Shown here one piece after another: positions 7,189 through 15,563 of a stretch of DNA of 64,000 nucleotides (position 1 is the stretch's first letter; each line of letters starts with the position of its first letter). The notes under the pieces were generated by a model, which saw only the letters and a program-made list of their open reading frames with translations, made no database searches and was not told the DNA's origin. Both the position numbers and the translations under genes were made by a program. The DNA is from Leucobacter komagatae (lineage in GTDB: Bacteria; Actinomycetota; Actinomycetes; Actinomycetales; Microbacteriaceae). The stretch spans positions 1,612,001-1,676,000 of the forward strand of contig NZ_VFON01000001.1 of NCBI RefSeq assembly GCF_006716085.1. The letters run 5' to 3'.

Positions 7189-9714
7189 TTACTCGCCCTG
7201 GCCGGGGGTGAGCCCGGTCGAGGCGGCAGCTGCCGCAGCCGAAGCCGAGGCCTCGCCGTGCGACTTCTCCTGGTCGCGCTTGGTGGCGAAGGTGAACTTC
7301 CCCTCCTCCACATCAACCATCACGGTGTCGCCAGCGAGCAGTTCGGCGCCAAGGATCTTCTCCGAGAGCTGGTCCTCAATCTCCCGCTGCATCGCGCGGC
7401 GCAGCGGACGTGCGCCGAGCGTCGGGTCGTACCCGATCTCTGCGAGCCGTTCGCGCGCGGGCGTCGTGATCTCGATGTACATGTCGCGGTCGAGCAGGCG
7501 ATCCTTCAGCTGCTTCACGAACAGGTCCACGATCTGCAGCAGCTCGGTCTTCGACAGCTGCGGGAAGACGATCGTGTCGTCGACACGGTTCAGGAACTCG
7601 GGCTTGAAGTGCTTCTTCAGCTCCTCGTTGACCTTGCCCTTCATCGTCTCGTAACCGACCTGCGAGTCGCCCTCGAGCTGGAAGCCGACCGGGCCACCGG
7701 CGATCGCCGACGAACCGAGGTTGGTCGTCATGATGATGACGGTGTTCTTGAAGTCGACCACGCGGCCCTGGCCGTCGGTGAGGCGACCCTCTTCAAGCAC
7801 CTGCAGGAGCGAGTTGAAGATGTCGGGGTGAGCCTTCTCGATCTCGTCGAAGAGCACGACGGAGAACGGCTTGCGGCGCACCTTCTCGGTGAGCTGGCCG
7901 CCCTCTTCGAACCCAACGAACCCGGGAGGGGCACCGAACAGGCGCGAAACGGTGTGCTTCTCGCCGTACTCGGACATGTCGAGCGAGATGAGCGCGTCTT
8001 CATCGTCGAACAGGAACTCGGCGAGTGCCTTCGCGAGCTCGGTCTTGCCGACACCGGTGGGGCCGGCGAAGATGAACGAGCCCGAGGGGCGCTTCGGATC
8101 CTTCAGGCCAGCGCGCTGGCGGCGGATCGTCTTCGCGAGCGCCGAGATTGCCTCGTTCTGGCCGATGACCCGCTGGTGCAGGGCATCCTCCATGAAGCGG
8201 AGACGCGAGGTCTCTTCCTCGGTGAGCTTGAACACGGGAATGCCGGTCGCCTGCGCGAGCACCTCGGCGATGAGCCCCTCATCGACCTCAGCGTTCGTCG
8301 CGACGTCGCCCGCGCGCCACTGCTTCTCGAGGCGGAGGCGTTCGGCGATGAGCTTCTTCTCTTCGTCGCGCTTGTTCGCGGCCTTCTCGAAGTCCTGGGC
8401 CTCGATCGCCTGCTCCTTGTCGGCGCGAACCACGGCGATCTTCTCGTCGAATTCACGCAGCTCAGGCGGGCTCGACAGGATCGAGAGGCGCAGGCGTGCG
8501 CCGGCCTCGTCGATCAGGTCGATGGCCTTGTCTGGGAGGAAGCGATCCTGAACGTACCGGTCCGCGAGATTCACGGCGGCGACGATTGCGCCGTCGGTGA
8601 TCGAGACCTTGTGGTGCGCTTCGTAGCGGTCGCGGAGACCCTTCAGAATGTTGATGGTGTGCGGCAGCGACGGCTCGTTCACCATGATCGACTGGAAGCG
8701 GCGCTCGAGCGCTGCGTCCTTCTCGAAGTGCTTGCGGAACTCGTCGAGCGTGGTCGCACCGATGGTCTGCAGCTCGCCGCGCGAGAGCATCGGCTTCAAG
8801 ATGTTCGCCGCGTCGATCGCTCCCTCGGCAGCACCGGCACCGACGAGCGTGTGGATCTCGTCGATGAAGATGATGATGTCGCCGCGGTTGCGGATCTCCT
8901 TGGTGACCTTCTTCAGGCGCTCCTCGAAGTCGCCACGGTAGCGGCTACCGGCGATCATCGACGACAGGTCGAGCACGTAGACCTGCTTGTCCTTCAGTGT
9001 CTCGGGAACCTCGCCCTTGACGATGGCCTGTGCGAGACCCTCGACGACCGCGGTCTTGCCGACGCCCGGTTCACCGATGAGCACGGGGTTGTTCTTGGAG
9101 CGGCGCGAGAGGATCTGCATGACCCGCTCGACCTCCTTCTCACGCCCGATAACGGGGTCGAGCTTGCCCTCACGGGCAGCCTGCGTGAGGTTACGGCCGA
9201 ACTGGTCGAGCACCTGCGAGCCCTTGGGGGCGTCGCCGGCCTCGGGGGCACCAACGGTCGCGTTCTCCTTGCCTGCCTGGTAGCCGGAGAGGAGCTGGAT
9301 CACGGCCTGGCGCACGCGGTTCAGGTCGGCGCCGAGCTTCACGAGCACCTGGGCTGCGACACCCTCGCCCTCGCGGATGAGGCCGAGCAGGATGTGCTCA
9401 GTGCCAATGTAGTTGTGGCCGAGCTGCAGCGACTCGCGCAGGCTCAGCTCAAGCATCTTCTTCGCGCGAGGCGTGAACGGAATGTGGCCCGACGGCGGCT
9501 GCTGACCGGTTCCGATAATTTCGGTAACCTGCGCGCGCACAGCGTCGAGTGAAATGTCGAGCTGCTCAAGAGCCTTCGCTGCGACACCCTCGCCCTCGTG
9601 AATGAGGCCGAGCAGAATGTGCTCAGTACCAATGTAGTTGTGGTTGAGCAGCTTCGCCTCTTCCTGGGCGAGCACGATCACGCGGCGAGCGCGGTCAGTG
9701 AATCTCTCAAACAT
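7189..9714 (-). CDS. clpC: ATP-dependent Clp protease ATP-binding subunit ClpC
   Basis: 841 aa, the usual length. It has two Clp_N repeats (about 1-150, with [16 protein letters not shown]), AAA+ domain D1 with Walker A GEPGVGKT and Walker [13 protein letters not shown], a UVR/coiled-coil middle region (about 400-470), D2 with GPTGVGKT and [11 protein letters not shown], and a D2-small C-terminus. It unfolds substrates for ClpP. A GGAGG site precedes the ATG closely. In Mycobacterium clpC1 lies just beyond lysS and lsr2; here about 12 kb of other genes intervenes. A ClgR-like site lies ~85 bp upstream. Confidence 0.97.
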   Translation of the reverse strand: MFERFTDRARRVIVLAQEEAKLLNHNYIGTEHILLGLIHEGEGVAAKALEQLDISLDAVRAQVTEIIGTGQQPPSGHIPFTPRAKKMLELSLRESLQLGHNYIGTEHILLGLIREGEGVAAQVLVKLGADLNRVRQAVIQLLSGYQAGKENATVGAPEAGDAPKGSQVLDQFGRNLTQAAREGKLDPVIGREKEVERVMQILSRRSKNNPVLIGEPGVGKTAVVEGLAQAIVKGEVPETLKDKQVYVLDLSSMIAGSRYRGDFEERLKKVTKEIRNRGDIIIFIDEIHTLVGAGAAEGAIDAANILKPMLSRGELQTIGATTLDEFRKHFEKDAALERRFQSIMVNEPSLPHTINILKGLRDRYEAHHKVSITDGAIVAAVNLADRYVQDRFLPDKAIDLIDEAGARLRLSILSSPPELREFDEKIAVVRADKEQAIEAQDFEKAANKRDEEKKLIAERLRLEKQWRAGDVATNAEVDEGLIAEVLAQATGIPVFKLTEEETSRLRFMEDALHQRVIGQNEAISALAKTIRRQRAGLKDPKRPSGSFIFAGPTGVGKTELAKALAEFLFDDEDALISLDMSEYGEKHTVSRLFGAPPGFVGFEEGGQLTEKVRRKPFSVVLFDEIEKAHPDIFNSLLQVLEEGRLTDGQGRVVDFKNTVIIMTTNLGSSAIAGGPVGFQLEGDSQVGYETMKGKVNEELKKHFKPEFLNRVDDTIVFPQLSKTELLQIVDLFVKQLKDRLLDRDMYIEITTPARERLAEIGYDPTLGARPLRRAMQREIEDQLSEKILGAELLAGDTVMVDVEEGKFTFATKRDQEKSHGEASASAAAAAASTGLTPGQGE

Positions 9715-9795
9715 CTATACCCTCCTTGACGGTCCACGGGGTATGGAACCGCCGCTGGTTAAAGGCTACGCGCCCTTCCCTGTCAGTGGGGCCGT

Positions 9796-9809
9796 GTTCG
9801 CCAGAGGCG
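9796..9809. promoter_or_regulatory. ClgR-like operator upstream of clpC
   Basis: GTTCGC-CAGAG-GCG matches the ClgR consensus GTTCGC-N5-GCG described for Streptomyces, whose targets include clp genes. It lies 82-95 nt before the clpC start. No ClgR gene is in the window. Confidence 0.6.
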
Positions 9810-9887
9810 TTACGGCGCACGCTTGCGGCAACGCGACCGATCGTTTGAGGCCAGCGCGCTTGACGCGACGGCCCATGAGCGCCTAAG

Positions 9888-9920
9888 TTATCGATTAGCG
9901 ATAACAACGATTATCGATAA
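9888..9920. promoter_or_regulatory. Double palindromic operator upstream of the DUF2975/XRE pair
   Basis: TTATCG-ATTAG-CGATAA (9888-9904) is followed six bases later by the perfect 10-bp palindrome TTATCGATAA (9911-9920). AT-rich in a GC-rich genome, it lies 50 bp before the DUF2975 gene and is also within clpC's upstream region. Autoregulation by the XRE protein encoded at 10627 is the likeliest role (inference). Confidence 0.6.
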
Positions 9921-9970
9921 GGATCGCCGGATCGTGCGCTGTACCTCCGGCCAGACAGCGGAGGATACAT

Positions 9971-10630
9971 ATGCGGAGCAGGCCAGCGAACCCCACGCAC
10001 CCCGAGGCGACCGCCAATGACTATCGCCCGAACAAAGCCGACCGCGTCACGCTGGTGGTTTTGCTAGCAATCGTGCTACTTGCGGCCGTTGAGCGCACCT
10101 CGACATACATCTACCGACTCGCGGAACTACACGCTACGGGGTCGCATACCGTGCCAGTCAAGACCTATGGACTCCATGCGACAGCAGAGCTGCATGACAC
10201 AACGAGCGGAACACCTTTTCCCATTGACGTCTCCGCAGGCTCGGTCACGGTCGACCGGCTAACGTCAATCGAAACCGGCTACCTCACCGCACAGCACACC
10301 GTCGCCTACATTGCCACCCTCGCAGTAGTCACTGCACTCATCCTGCTGGGCCGAAACACGTTCCGCGGGAGGGTTTTTAGCCGCGCAAACACGGCGATTC
10401 TCTTTGTTGGCGCAACACTTGGAGCGGCTGGGTACTTCTTCTCCTCTTTGCTCCAGCAGATGGCCTCGAACGAGCTCATCCACAGACTGTCCGAGGGAAA
10501 TCTCGAGGTGTGGATGCTTGCTAGCGGCAACCCCACACCCGTACTGCTCGGGACACTCGCGTTCACCGTCGTACTATTTGCTTACGCGGTCGGGGCGCGA
10601 CTGCAGCGCGAGACCGAGGGGCTCGTATGA
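9971..10630 (+). CDS. DUF2975-like four-helix membrane protein
   Basis: 219 aa with four predicted membrane helices (about 25-45, 97-120, 138-160 and 185-205). Start ATG 9971 is preceded by GGAGG (9960-9964) at good spacing. It overlaps the following small XRE regulator by 4 bp (ATGA). Pairs of DUF2975 protein plus a ~75-aa YozG-like regulator are widespread in Firmicutes and Actinobacteria; the function is unknown. Base composition is more AT-rich than its neighbours, which hints at horizontal origin. Confidence 0.75.
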   Translation: MRSRPANPTHPEATANDYRPNKADRVTLVVLLAIVLLAAVERTSTYIYRLAELHATGSHTVPVKTYGLHATAELHDTTSGTPFPIDVSAGSVTVDRLTSIETGYLTAQHTVAYIATLAVVTALILLGRNTFRGRVFSRANTAILFVGATLGAAGYFFSSLLQQMASNELIHRLSEGNLEVWMLASGNPTPVLLGTLAFTVVLFAYAVGARLQRETEGLV

Positions 10631-10857
10631 CCCCGGCCGAGCCCGTGGAAGGCCACGCGATCCATTGCCGCCTCGACGAGCTTCTCGCCGAGCGCGGCAT
10701 GACGCTCACCGAGCTCGCTGACCGGGTCGGCGTGAGCATTGTGAACCTCTCAGTACTCAAGAACGATCGGGCGAAGGCCATTCGATTCACAACGCTCACC
10801 GCAATCTGCCGCGCCCTCAACTGCGAGGTGGGCGACCTGCTCGTCACCACCGCATAA
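10627..10857 (+). CDS. Small XRE/Cro-CI family transcriptional regulator (YozG-like)
   Basis: 76 aa and almost entirely a helix-turn-helix: CRLDELLAERGMTLTELADR ... IVNLSVLKNDRAKAIRFTTLTAICRALNCEVGDLL. It is translationally coupled (ATGA) to the DUF2975 membrane protein. Such regulators usually repress their own two-gene operon, here probably via the palindromes at 9888-9920. The membrane partner may modulate it, but this is not established. Confidence 0.88.
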   Translation: MTPAEPVEGHAIHCRLDELLAERGMTLTELADRVGVSIVNLSVLKNDRAKAIRFTTLTAICRALNCEVGDLLVTTA

Positions 10858-11059
10858 ACCAAACCCACTCCTGCCCCACTCGGCACCCCACACGAGAGCC
10901 CATCCCAAAAGAGAAACTTCAAAACTCTAATATTTCATGCTACATTCGTCCCTGTTGTGCAGTCCGGGATGACGCGACCCGCGACCGCGCCTCGGTATCT
11001 CCCCACGCGGTGAAGTTACCGGCCCCTCACACACACGCGGTTACGAGAGAGCATCAATC

Positions 11060-12733
11060 ATGGCCAGCAGAGATACAGCTGGGGCTCCGCTCTTTGAGTC
11101 CCTCATCACAGACGAGCAAGTCACGACGCTCACGGAGGCCGGCTGGTGGCAGAATCGCCTGATCACGGACTACCTCGATGCCGCCTCGGCCGCCTCCCCC
11201 AACGGGCTCGCGATCGTTGACGGCGCTGGCGAACTCACGTATGCGGCGTTCAAACGCCTCGTCGATCGCGCGGCCCTCGGGTTTATCGACCTCGGGGTCG
11301 AGCCTGGCGACACGGTTTCCATCCAGTTGCCCAACCGCCGCGAGTGGCTGATCGCCCACTACGCTGCGGTGCGCGTTGGCGCCGTAACCAGCCCCCTGAT
11401 CCCGATCTACCGCGATCGCGAGGTCTCCTACATGCTGCGGAAATCGCGCGCCAAGGTGCTGGTGACCGCCGCCGAGTTCCGGGGTTTTGACTACCCTGAG
11501 ATGATCTCGCGGCTCCGCCCGAACCTGCCCAGCCTCGAGCACGTGCTCGTGGTCGACTCAAACGGTGATTCCCCAGACGGCACGCGCAGCTGGGAATCGT
11601 TCATCGATACGCCGTGGGAGGAGACCGTCTCGCCTTCCGAGTTTGCGGCCAGGCGCCCGAACCCGAACGATGTCGCCCTGCTCATGTTTACGTCGGGCAC
11701 GACGGGCCAGCCGAAGGGTGTGATGCACACCCACAACACGCTGATCGCGGGGGCCCTCCCCTGGCCTGACAGGCTCGGCATGAACGAGACCTCGGTGATT
11801 CACATGGCCTCGACGTTCGGCCACCTCACCGGCTACCTGTACGGCGTCTCGCTACCGATCATCCTCGGCGGCACGGGCGTCTTCCAGGCAACGTGGGACG
11901 TCGAGGAGTTCCTCGGGCTCGTCGAGCGATACGGCATCGAGCACACGTCGGGCGCGACGCCCTTCCTCCACGACCTCATCAGCTCCGACGGCCTCGAGCA
12001 CAGGGACCTGTCCTCGCTCAAGCGCTTCTGCTGCATGGGCGCCCCGATTCCGCGGGTCTATGTCGAACGGGCGAACAGCCTCCTCTCGTCGATGTCGGTG
12101 TTCGGCGGGTGGGGCCAGACCGAGTGCTGCCTCGCAACGATGGGAACCCCGCAGGACCCGACCGACAAGATCGTCAACACCGACGGCCGGGCTCTTCCCG
12201 GGATGGCGGTTCGGGTCGTCTCGCAGCACGGCGAGGCCGTGCCCGCCGGCGTTGAGGGCGACCTGCAGGTGCGCGGCCCGTTCCTCTTCCAGGGGTACCT
12301 CGGCAAGCTCCGCCAGACGAGGCAGGAGTTCGACGGCGAGTGGTTCAAGACCGGCGACATCGCGACGATGGATGAGGAGGGGTATATCCGGATCGCGGGG
12401 CGCACGAAAGACGTCATCATTCGTGGCGGCGAGAACATTCCCGTCGCCTACGTCGAGAACGTGCTCTACGAGCACACCGACATCCGAGACGTTGCGGTCA
12501 TCGCGCTGCCGCACCCTCGCCTCCAGGAGATCGCGTGCGCGGTCGTCACCCTCCAGAACCCCGACGCCGTCTTCGAGCTGGAAGACCTCAAGTCGTTTTT
12601 CAACGAGAAGGGCGTCGCGAAGCCCTACTGGCCTGAACGCGTTGTCGTCATGGACGCGCTTCCACGCACACCGAGCGGCAAGATCCAGAAGTTCGTGCTC
12701 AGGCAAGCGCTCGCCGACGCGGCGATTCACTAG
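11060..12733 (+). CDS. AMP-dependent acyl-CoA synthetase (cyclohexanecarboxylate / fatty-acid CoA ligase type)
   Basis: 557 aa ANL-superfamily ligase. The AMP/ATP loop is LMFTSGTTGQPKGVMHTH (about 210-227). Motif A5 lies in FGGWGQTECC, the A7/A8 hinge is KTGDIATMDEEGYIRIAGRTKDVIIRGGENI split near residue 448, and the A10 catalytic lysine is in PRTPSGKIQKFVL. It activates a carboxylic acid to acyl-AMP, then acyl-CoA; the chain specificity cannot be read. The gene precedes a TetR regulator and a convergent acyl-CoA catabolic operon, so a role feeding acyl-CoA into that pathway is plausible. Confidence 0.9.
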   Translation: MASRDTAGAPLFESLITDEQVTTLTEAGWWQNRLITDYLDAASAASPNGLAIVDGAGELTYAAFKRLVDRAALGFIDLGVEPGDTVSIQLPNRREWLIAHYAAVRVGAVTSPLIPIYRDREVSYMLRKSRAKVLVTAAEFRGFDYPEMISRLRPNLPSLEHVLVVDSNGDSPDGTRSWESFIDTPWEETVSPSEFAARRPNPNDVALLMFTSGTTGQPKGVMHTHNTLIAGALPWPDRLGMNETSVIHMASTFGHLTGYLYGVSLPIILGGTGVFQATWDVEEFLGLVERYGIEHTSGATPFLHDLISSDGLEHRDLSSLKRFCCMGAPIPRVYVERANSLLSSMSVFGGWGQTECCLATMGTPQDPTDKIVNTDGRALPGMAVRVVSQHGEAVPAGVEGDLQVRGPFLFQGYLGKLRQTRQEFDGEWFKTGDIATMDEEGYIRIAGRTKDVIIRGGENIPVAYVENVLYEHTDIRDVAVIALPHPRLQEIACAVVTLQNPDAVFELEDLKSFFNEKGVAKPYWPERVVVMDALPRTPSGKIQKFVLRQALADAAIH

Positions 12734-12759
12734 CCACCGACCCTGGGCCTACCCTGCCA

Positions 12760-12779
12760 CGGTTACCGCTTGGTAACCG
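12760..12779. promoter_or_regulatory. TetR operator (perfect 8-bp dyad) before the TetR gene
   Basis: CGGTTACC-GCTT-GGTAACCG, 50 bp before the TetR start at 12830. It resembles the dyad at 19342-19359 before accD1 (12 of 18 core positions identical), suggesting one regulator for both. Confidence 0.7.
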
Positions 12780-12829
12780 ACCGGCAGCGGTATCACGCCG
12801 AAGTCGCGGTGCTGGGATACGATGAGGCC

Positions 12830-13420
12830 ATGTCCAGTTCGCCCAGGGAGGTCGCCAAGGCCCAGCGCCGGGAGCGCTATCTCGAGGCCGCTGCTTCGCT
12901 CATCGCGGAGCGCGGCTTCAGCGGCGTCTCAATCGATCTTCTCGGATCGGCCGTCGGCGTGAGCGGCCCAGCGCTGTACCGTCATTTTTCGAGCAAAGAA
13001 GACATTCTCACGCAGCTTCTCGTGGGTGCGAGTGAGCGGCTGCTCGCGGGCTACGAGGCGATCATCGCGGAGGGGCTCAGCGACGAGGAGACCCTCCGCA
13101 GGCTCGTCCGATTCCACCTCGACTTCGCGACGAACGAGCGCGACGTGATCCTTGCGCAGGAGCGTGAGCTCGTGAACCTTCCAGAGGAGCCCCGGCGCCG
13201 AGTGCGTAGCCTGCAGCGCCGGTACGTGAACGGGTGGGTGCAGATCACCGAGCGCCTCATGCCTGACGCGAGCAGGGCCGACCTCACGGTCAGGCTGCAC
13301 GCCGTCTTCGGCCTGCTCAATTCGACCCCCTACAGCGGGTCGCTCGCATCGCCGTCGAGGGTCCGGGATATCCTCGCGGACCTCGCGCTCAGCGCGCTCT
13401 TTACTGCCGACTCGGCCTAG
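12830..13420 (+). CDS. TetR/AcrR family transcriptional regulator
   Basis: 196 aa. The N-terminal helix-turn-helix spans about residues 10-57 (LIAERGFSGVSIDLLGSAVGVSGPALYRHFSSKEDIL). The C-terminal helical ligand domain resembles KstR/FadR-like acyl-CoA sensors. I chose ATG 12830 because an upstream in-frame start (12770) would overlap the operator dyad at 12760-12779. It lies between the acyl-CoA ligase and the convergent accD1-type operon, whose promoter carries a similar dyad, so it probably represses both. Its stop overlaps the NUDIX gene stop by 4 bp. Confidence 0.9.
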   Translation: MSSSPREVAKAQRRERYLEAAASLIAERGFSGVSIDLLGSAVGVSGPALYRHFSSKEDILTQLLVGASERLLAGYEAIIAEGLSDEETLRRLVRFHLDFATNERDVILAQERELVNLPEEPRRRVRSLQRRYVNGWVQITERLMPDASRADLTVRLHAVFGLLNSTPYSGSLASPSRVRDILADLALSALFTADSA

Positions 13421-14217
13421 CGCTCGAACTGGAAGTGCCCGAGGTCTTTGGGGTAGAACTCGGTGATGCCGTAGCCCGCCTCGGCAGGGATTCGCACGAC
13501 AGGGTTGCCCGCCCCGTCGAACCCCACCGTCGAGGTCACAGGCACTCGCGGCAAGCTCGGCGCCGCCTCGATCGCTTCGGAGACCGACCCGAACGAACCG
13601 AGGCGCCTGAGGTTCATGAGCGTCGGCAGCAGCAGCATCTCGTTCGTGAGCGCGGGCACCTCGGCTGGCTCGACCCAGCGCAGCGCGACCGCCTCAACTC
13701 CGTCCGCCGTCGGCTCCTGCTCCTCCGGCGCGCGGGCGAGAAAGAAGTCGGTGTCAAATCTGCGCTTCCCCTCAACCGGCGTGATCCACCGCCCGAAGGG
13801 CACGACCTCGTCGAGTGCGAGCCGCGCGGCGGCTGCCCCAAGCACGCCGCCGAGCCCCCCGGCGCCTGCCGCGAGGGGTGTCGGAACCTGGGGCCGGGTC
13901 AGAAACCGATCGCTCGGGTCCCTGGCAAGCAGCACCCCGACTTCCTCCCACGTCTCGCGTATCGCGGCCGCGCGCAGCGCCGCGAACTCGTCGGTGGCGT
14001 CGTACCCGTGAGCTGCGGCAACGACGCTGTCCTCAGGCTCGAGCACACCGCCCGGGAAAACGAGCGCAGACGGGAACGCGCCCCTCGTGCTCCCCCGCCT
14101 GAGCATGAGTACTCGCAGGGGGTCGTCTCGCACGAGCAAGAGCGACGCCGAGCGACGCGGCACGACGGGCGGCCGCGGCGTATCAGCCGCGCCTCGCCCG
14201 CCCGCCTCGAACGCCAT
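13417..14217 (-). CDS. NUDIX hydrolase
   Basis: 266 aa. The Nudix box is split by an insertion: FPGGVLEPEDS followed by RAAAIRETWEEVGVLL, giving the metal-binding REtWEEvG. Members of this longer subgroup (NUDT7/NUDT19-like) include CoA diphosphatases, which would fit its position as the last gene of an acyl-CoA degradation operon, but the substrate is not certain. It follows the lyase gene by 3 bp. Confidence 0.88.
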   Translation of the reverse strand: MAFEAGGRGAADTPRPPVVPRRSASLLLVRDDPLRVLMLRRGSTRGAFPSALVFPGGVLEPEDSVVAAAHGYDATDEFAALRAAAIRETWEEVGVLLARDPSDRFLTRPQVPTPLAAGAGGLGGVLGAAAARLALDEVVPFGRWITPVEGKRRFDTDFFLARAPEEQEPTADGVEAVALRWVEPAEVPALTNEMLLLPTLMNLRRLGSFGSVSEAIEAAPSLPRVPVTSTVGFDGAGNPVVRIPAEAGYGITEFYPKDLGHFQFER

Positions 14218-14220
14218 GGG

Positions 14221-15021
14221 TCAGCCCGTTGCCTCCGCGATGCGGCGCGCCTGGCGCAGAAGGGGTTCGTCGATCATCTGGCCATTGTAGGCAAAGACGC
14301 CGCTCGGCGTCGTCGCCGCTGCTTCGAGCACGCCCGTCGCCCACGCGATCGCCGCGGCGTCAGGCAGGTACGCCTCCCGCAGAATCGACACCTGGCGCGG
14401 ATGCAAGCACATTGCGCCCCTGAACCCGGAGGCCGCGGCCTCTGATGCCTCCTCGCGCAGCCCCTCGTCATCGGCGAGGTCGGTGTGCACGGTGTCGTAG
14501 GCGGGCTTCCCCGCGGCCGCAGCGGCAATGAGCACCCGCGCTCGCGAGTACTCAGCGAGCTTGCCGAACCCGCCGTCGGGCGTGCGGCTCTTGAACCCAC
14601 CGATCGCAGCGACGAGGTCTTCGGCGCCCCACGTGAGCGCCGTCACTCGCGGGTCTGCGGCGAGCGCATCGGCGTCACGCACGCCGAGGGGGGTCTCGCA
14701 GAGCGCGATCACATCGTACGCTTCGAGACCGTCGAGATCGCTCGGCTGCTCGGCCTTCGGCAGCATGATCGTGCGGTACGCGGTCTGCTCGACGGCGGCG
14801 ATATCGGCTGCGAAGAACTCCGACGTGCGGGGGTTCACGCGAACGATCACCCGAGCGGGGTCGAGCGGCGTCGACACAAGCGCCGCCCGCGCCGCCTCCT
14901 TATCCGCGGGGGCGACGGCGTCTTCCAGGTCGATGATGACACTGTCGGCACGCTCGAACGCCTTCGCGTAGCGGTCTGGGCGATCTCCCGGGCAGAAGAG
15001 CAGCGCCGGCCCGGTGATCAT
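14221..15021 (-). CDS. citE: HpcH/HpaI (CitE-like) beta-hydroxyacyl-CoA lyase
   Basis: 266 aa TIM-barrel lyase with FCPGDRPDRYAKAFERADSVIIDLEDAVAP, VRVNPRTSEFFAADI, IMLPKAEQPSDL and LTWGAEDL motifs, including the Mg-binding Glu and Asp. The mycobacterial homologue in the same operon position (Rv2498c) is reported to cleave both (R)-HMG-CoA in leucine breakdown and (S)-citramalyl-CoA from itaconate. The same chemistry is the best inference here. Its ATG overlaps the MaoC stop (ATGA). Confidence 0.9.
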   Translation of the reverse strand: MITGPALLFCPGDRPDRYAKAFERADSVIIDLEDAVAPADKEAARAALVSTPLDPARVIVRVNPRTSEFFAADIAAVEQTAYRTIMLPKAEQPSDLDGLEAYDVIALCETPLGVRDADALAADPRVTALTWGAEDLVAAIGGFKSRTPDGGFGKLAEYSRARVLIAAAAAGKPAYDTVHTDLADDEGLREEASEAAASGFRGAMCLHPRQVSILREAYLPDAAAIAWATGVLEAAATTPSGVFAYNGQMIDEPLLRQARRIAEATG

Positions 15022-15563
15022 GCCTCGCCCGCCCCGTCGTTGCCGGGCGTTACCGATTCGGCTGAACCTATGGCGTCAACGCCGGAAGCCCCCTCGGGGC
15101 GGCAGCGCATGAGCGTCGACCGCTTTGCGACCGCGACAATGTTGCCCCGCTGATCGCGCGCGGTGTGCTCAAACTCGACCACGCCCTGACCGGGGCGGGA
15201 CTTCGAGAGGCGCTTGCCAATGATGCGCGTTTCGGCCGTCATCGTGTCGCCAGCGCGCATAGGCGAGGGGAAGCGGATGTCGGTAAACCCGAGATTTGCG
15301 ACGATCGTGCCCTGGGTGAGCTGCGCGACGGAAAGCCCGACGAGGGTCGACAGCGTGAACATGCTATTCACGAGCCGCTCGCCGAACTCCGTCGAGGCCG
15401 ACCACTCGGCGTCGAGGTGCAGCGACTGCGGGTTCATGGTGAGCGTCGTAAACAGCACGTTGTCAGCCTCGGTGACGGTGCGGGCGGGCGCGTGCACGTA
15501 GACGTCGCCCTCCTCGAACTCTTCGAAGTATCGCCCCCGCTGTTCAAAGATGCGTCCGGTCAT
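15018..15563 (-). CDS. MaoC family (R)-specific enoyl-CoA hydratase
   Basis: 181 aa hot-dog fold protein with the MaoC active-site region (ERLVNSMFTLSTLVGLSVAQLTQGTIVANLGFTDIRFPSPMRAGDTM). In Mycobacterium the gene in this position (Rv2499c) hydrates the C5/C6 unsaturated dicarboxyl-CoA ahead of CitE. It is coupled on both sides: the start overlaps the biotin carboxylase stop and the stop overlaps the citE start. Confidence 0.9.
   Translation of the reverse strand: MTGRIFEQRGRYFEEFEEGDVYVHAPARTVTEADNVLFTTLTMNPQSLHLDAEWSASTEFGERLVNSMFTLSTLVGLSVAQLTQGTIVANLGFTDIRFPSPMRAGDTMTAETRIIGKRLSKSRPGQGVVEFEHTARDQRGNIVAVAKRSTLMRCRPEGASGVDAIGSAESVTPGNDGAGEA

Noticed and set aside
7258..9552. 764-codon open frame on the plus strand opposite clpC
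   Set aside because: It mirrors clpC codon for codon, has no recognisable domain, no ribosome binding site, and arises from GC-rich third positions. clpC is unambiguous.
9717..9744. CsoR site at clpC (ATACCC ... GGGTAT)
   Set aside because: The arms are 16 nt apart instead of about 5, and clpC has no copper link. The arms could form a weak hairpin near the GGAGG site, but evidence is thin.
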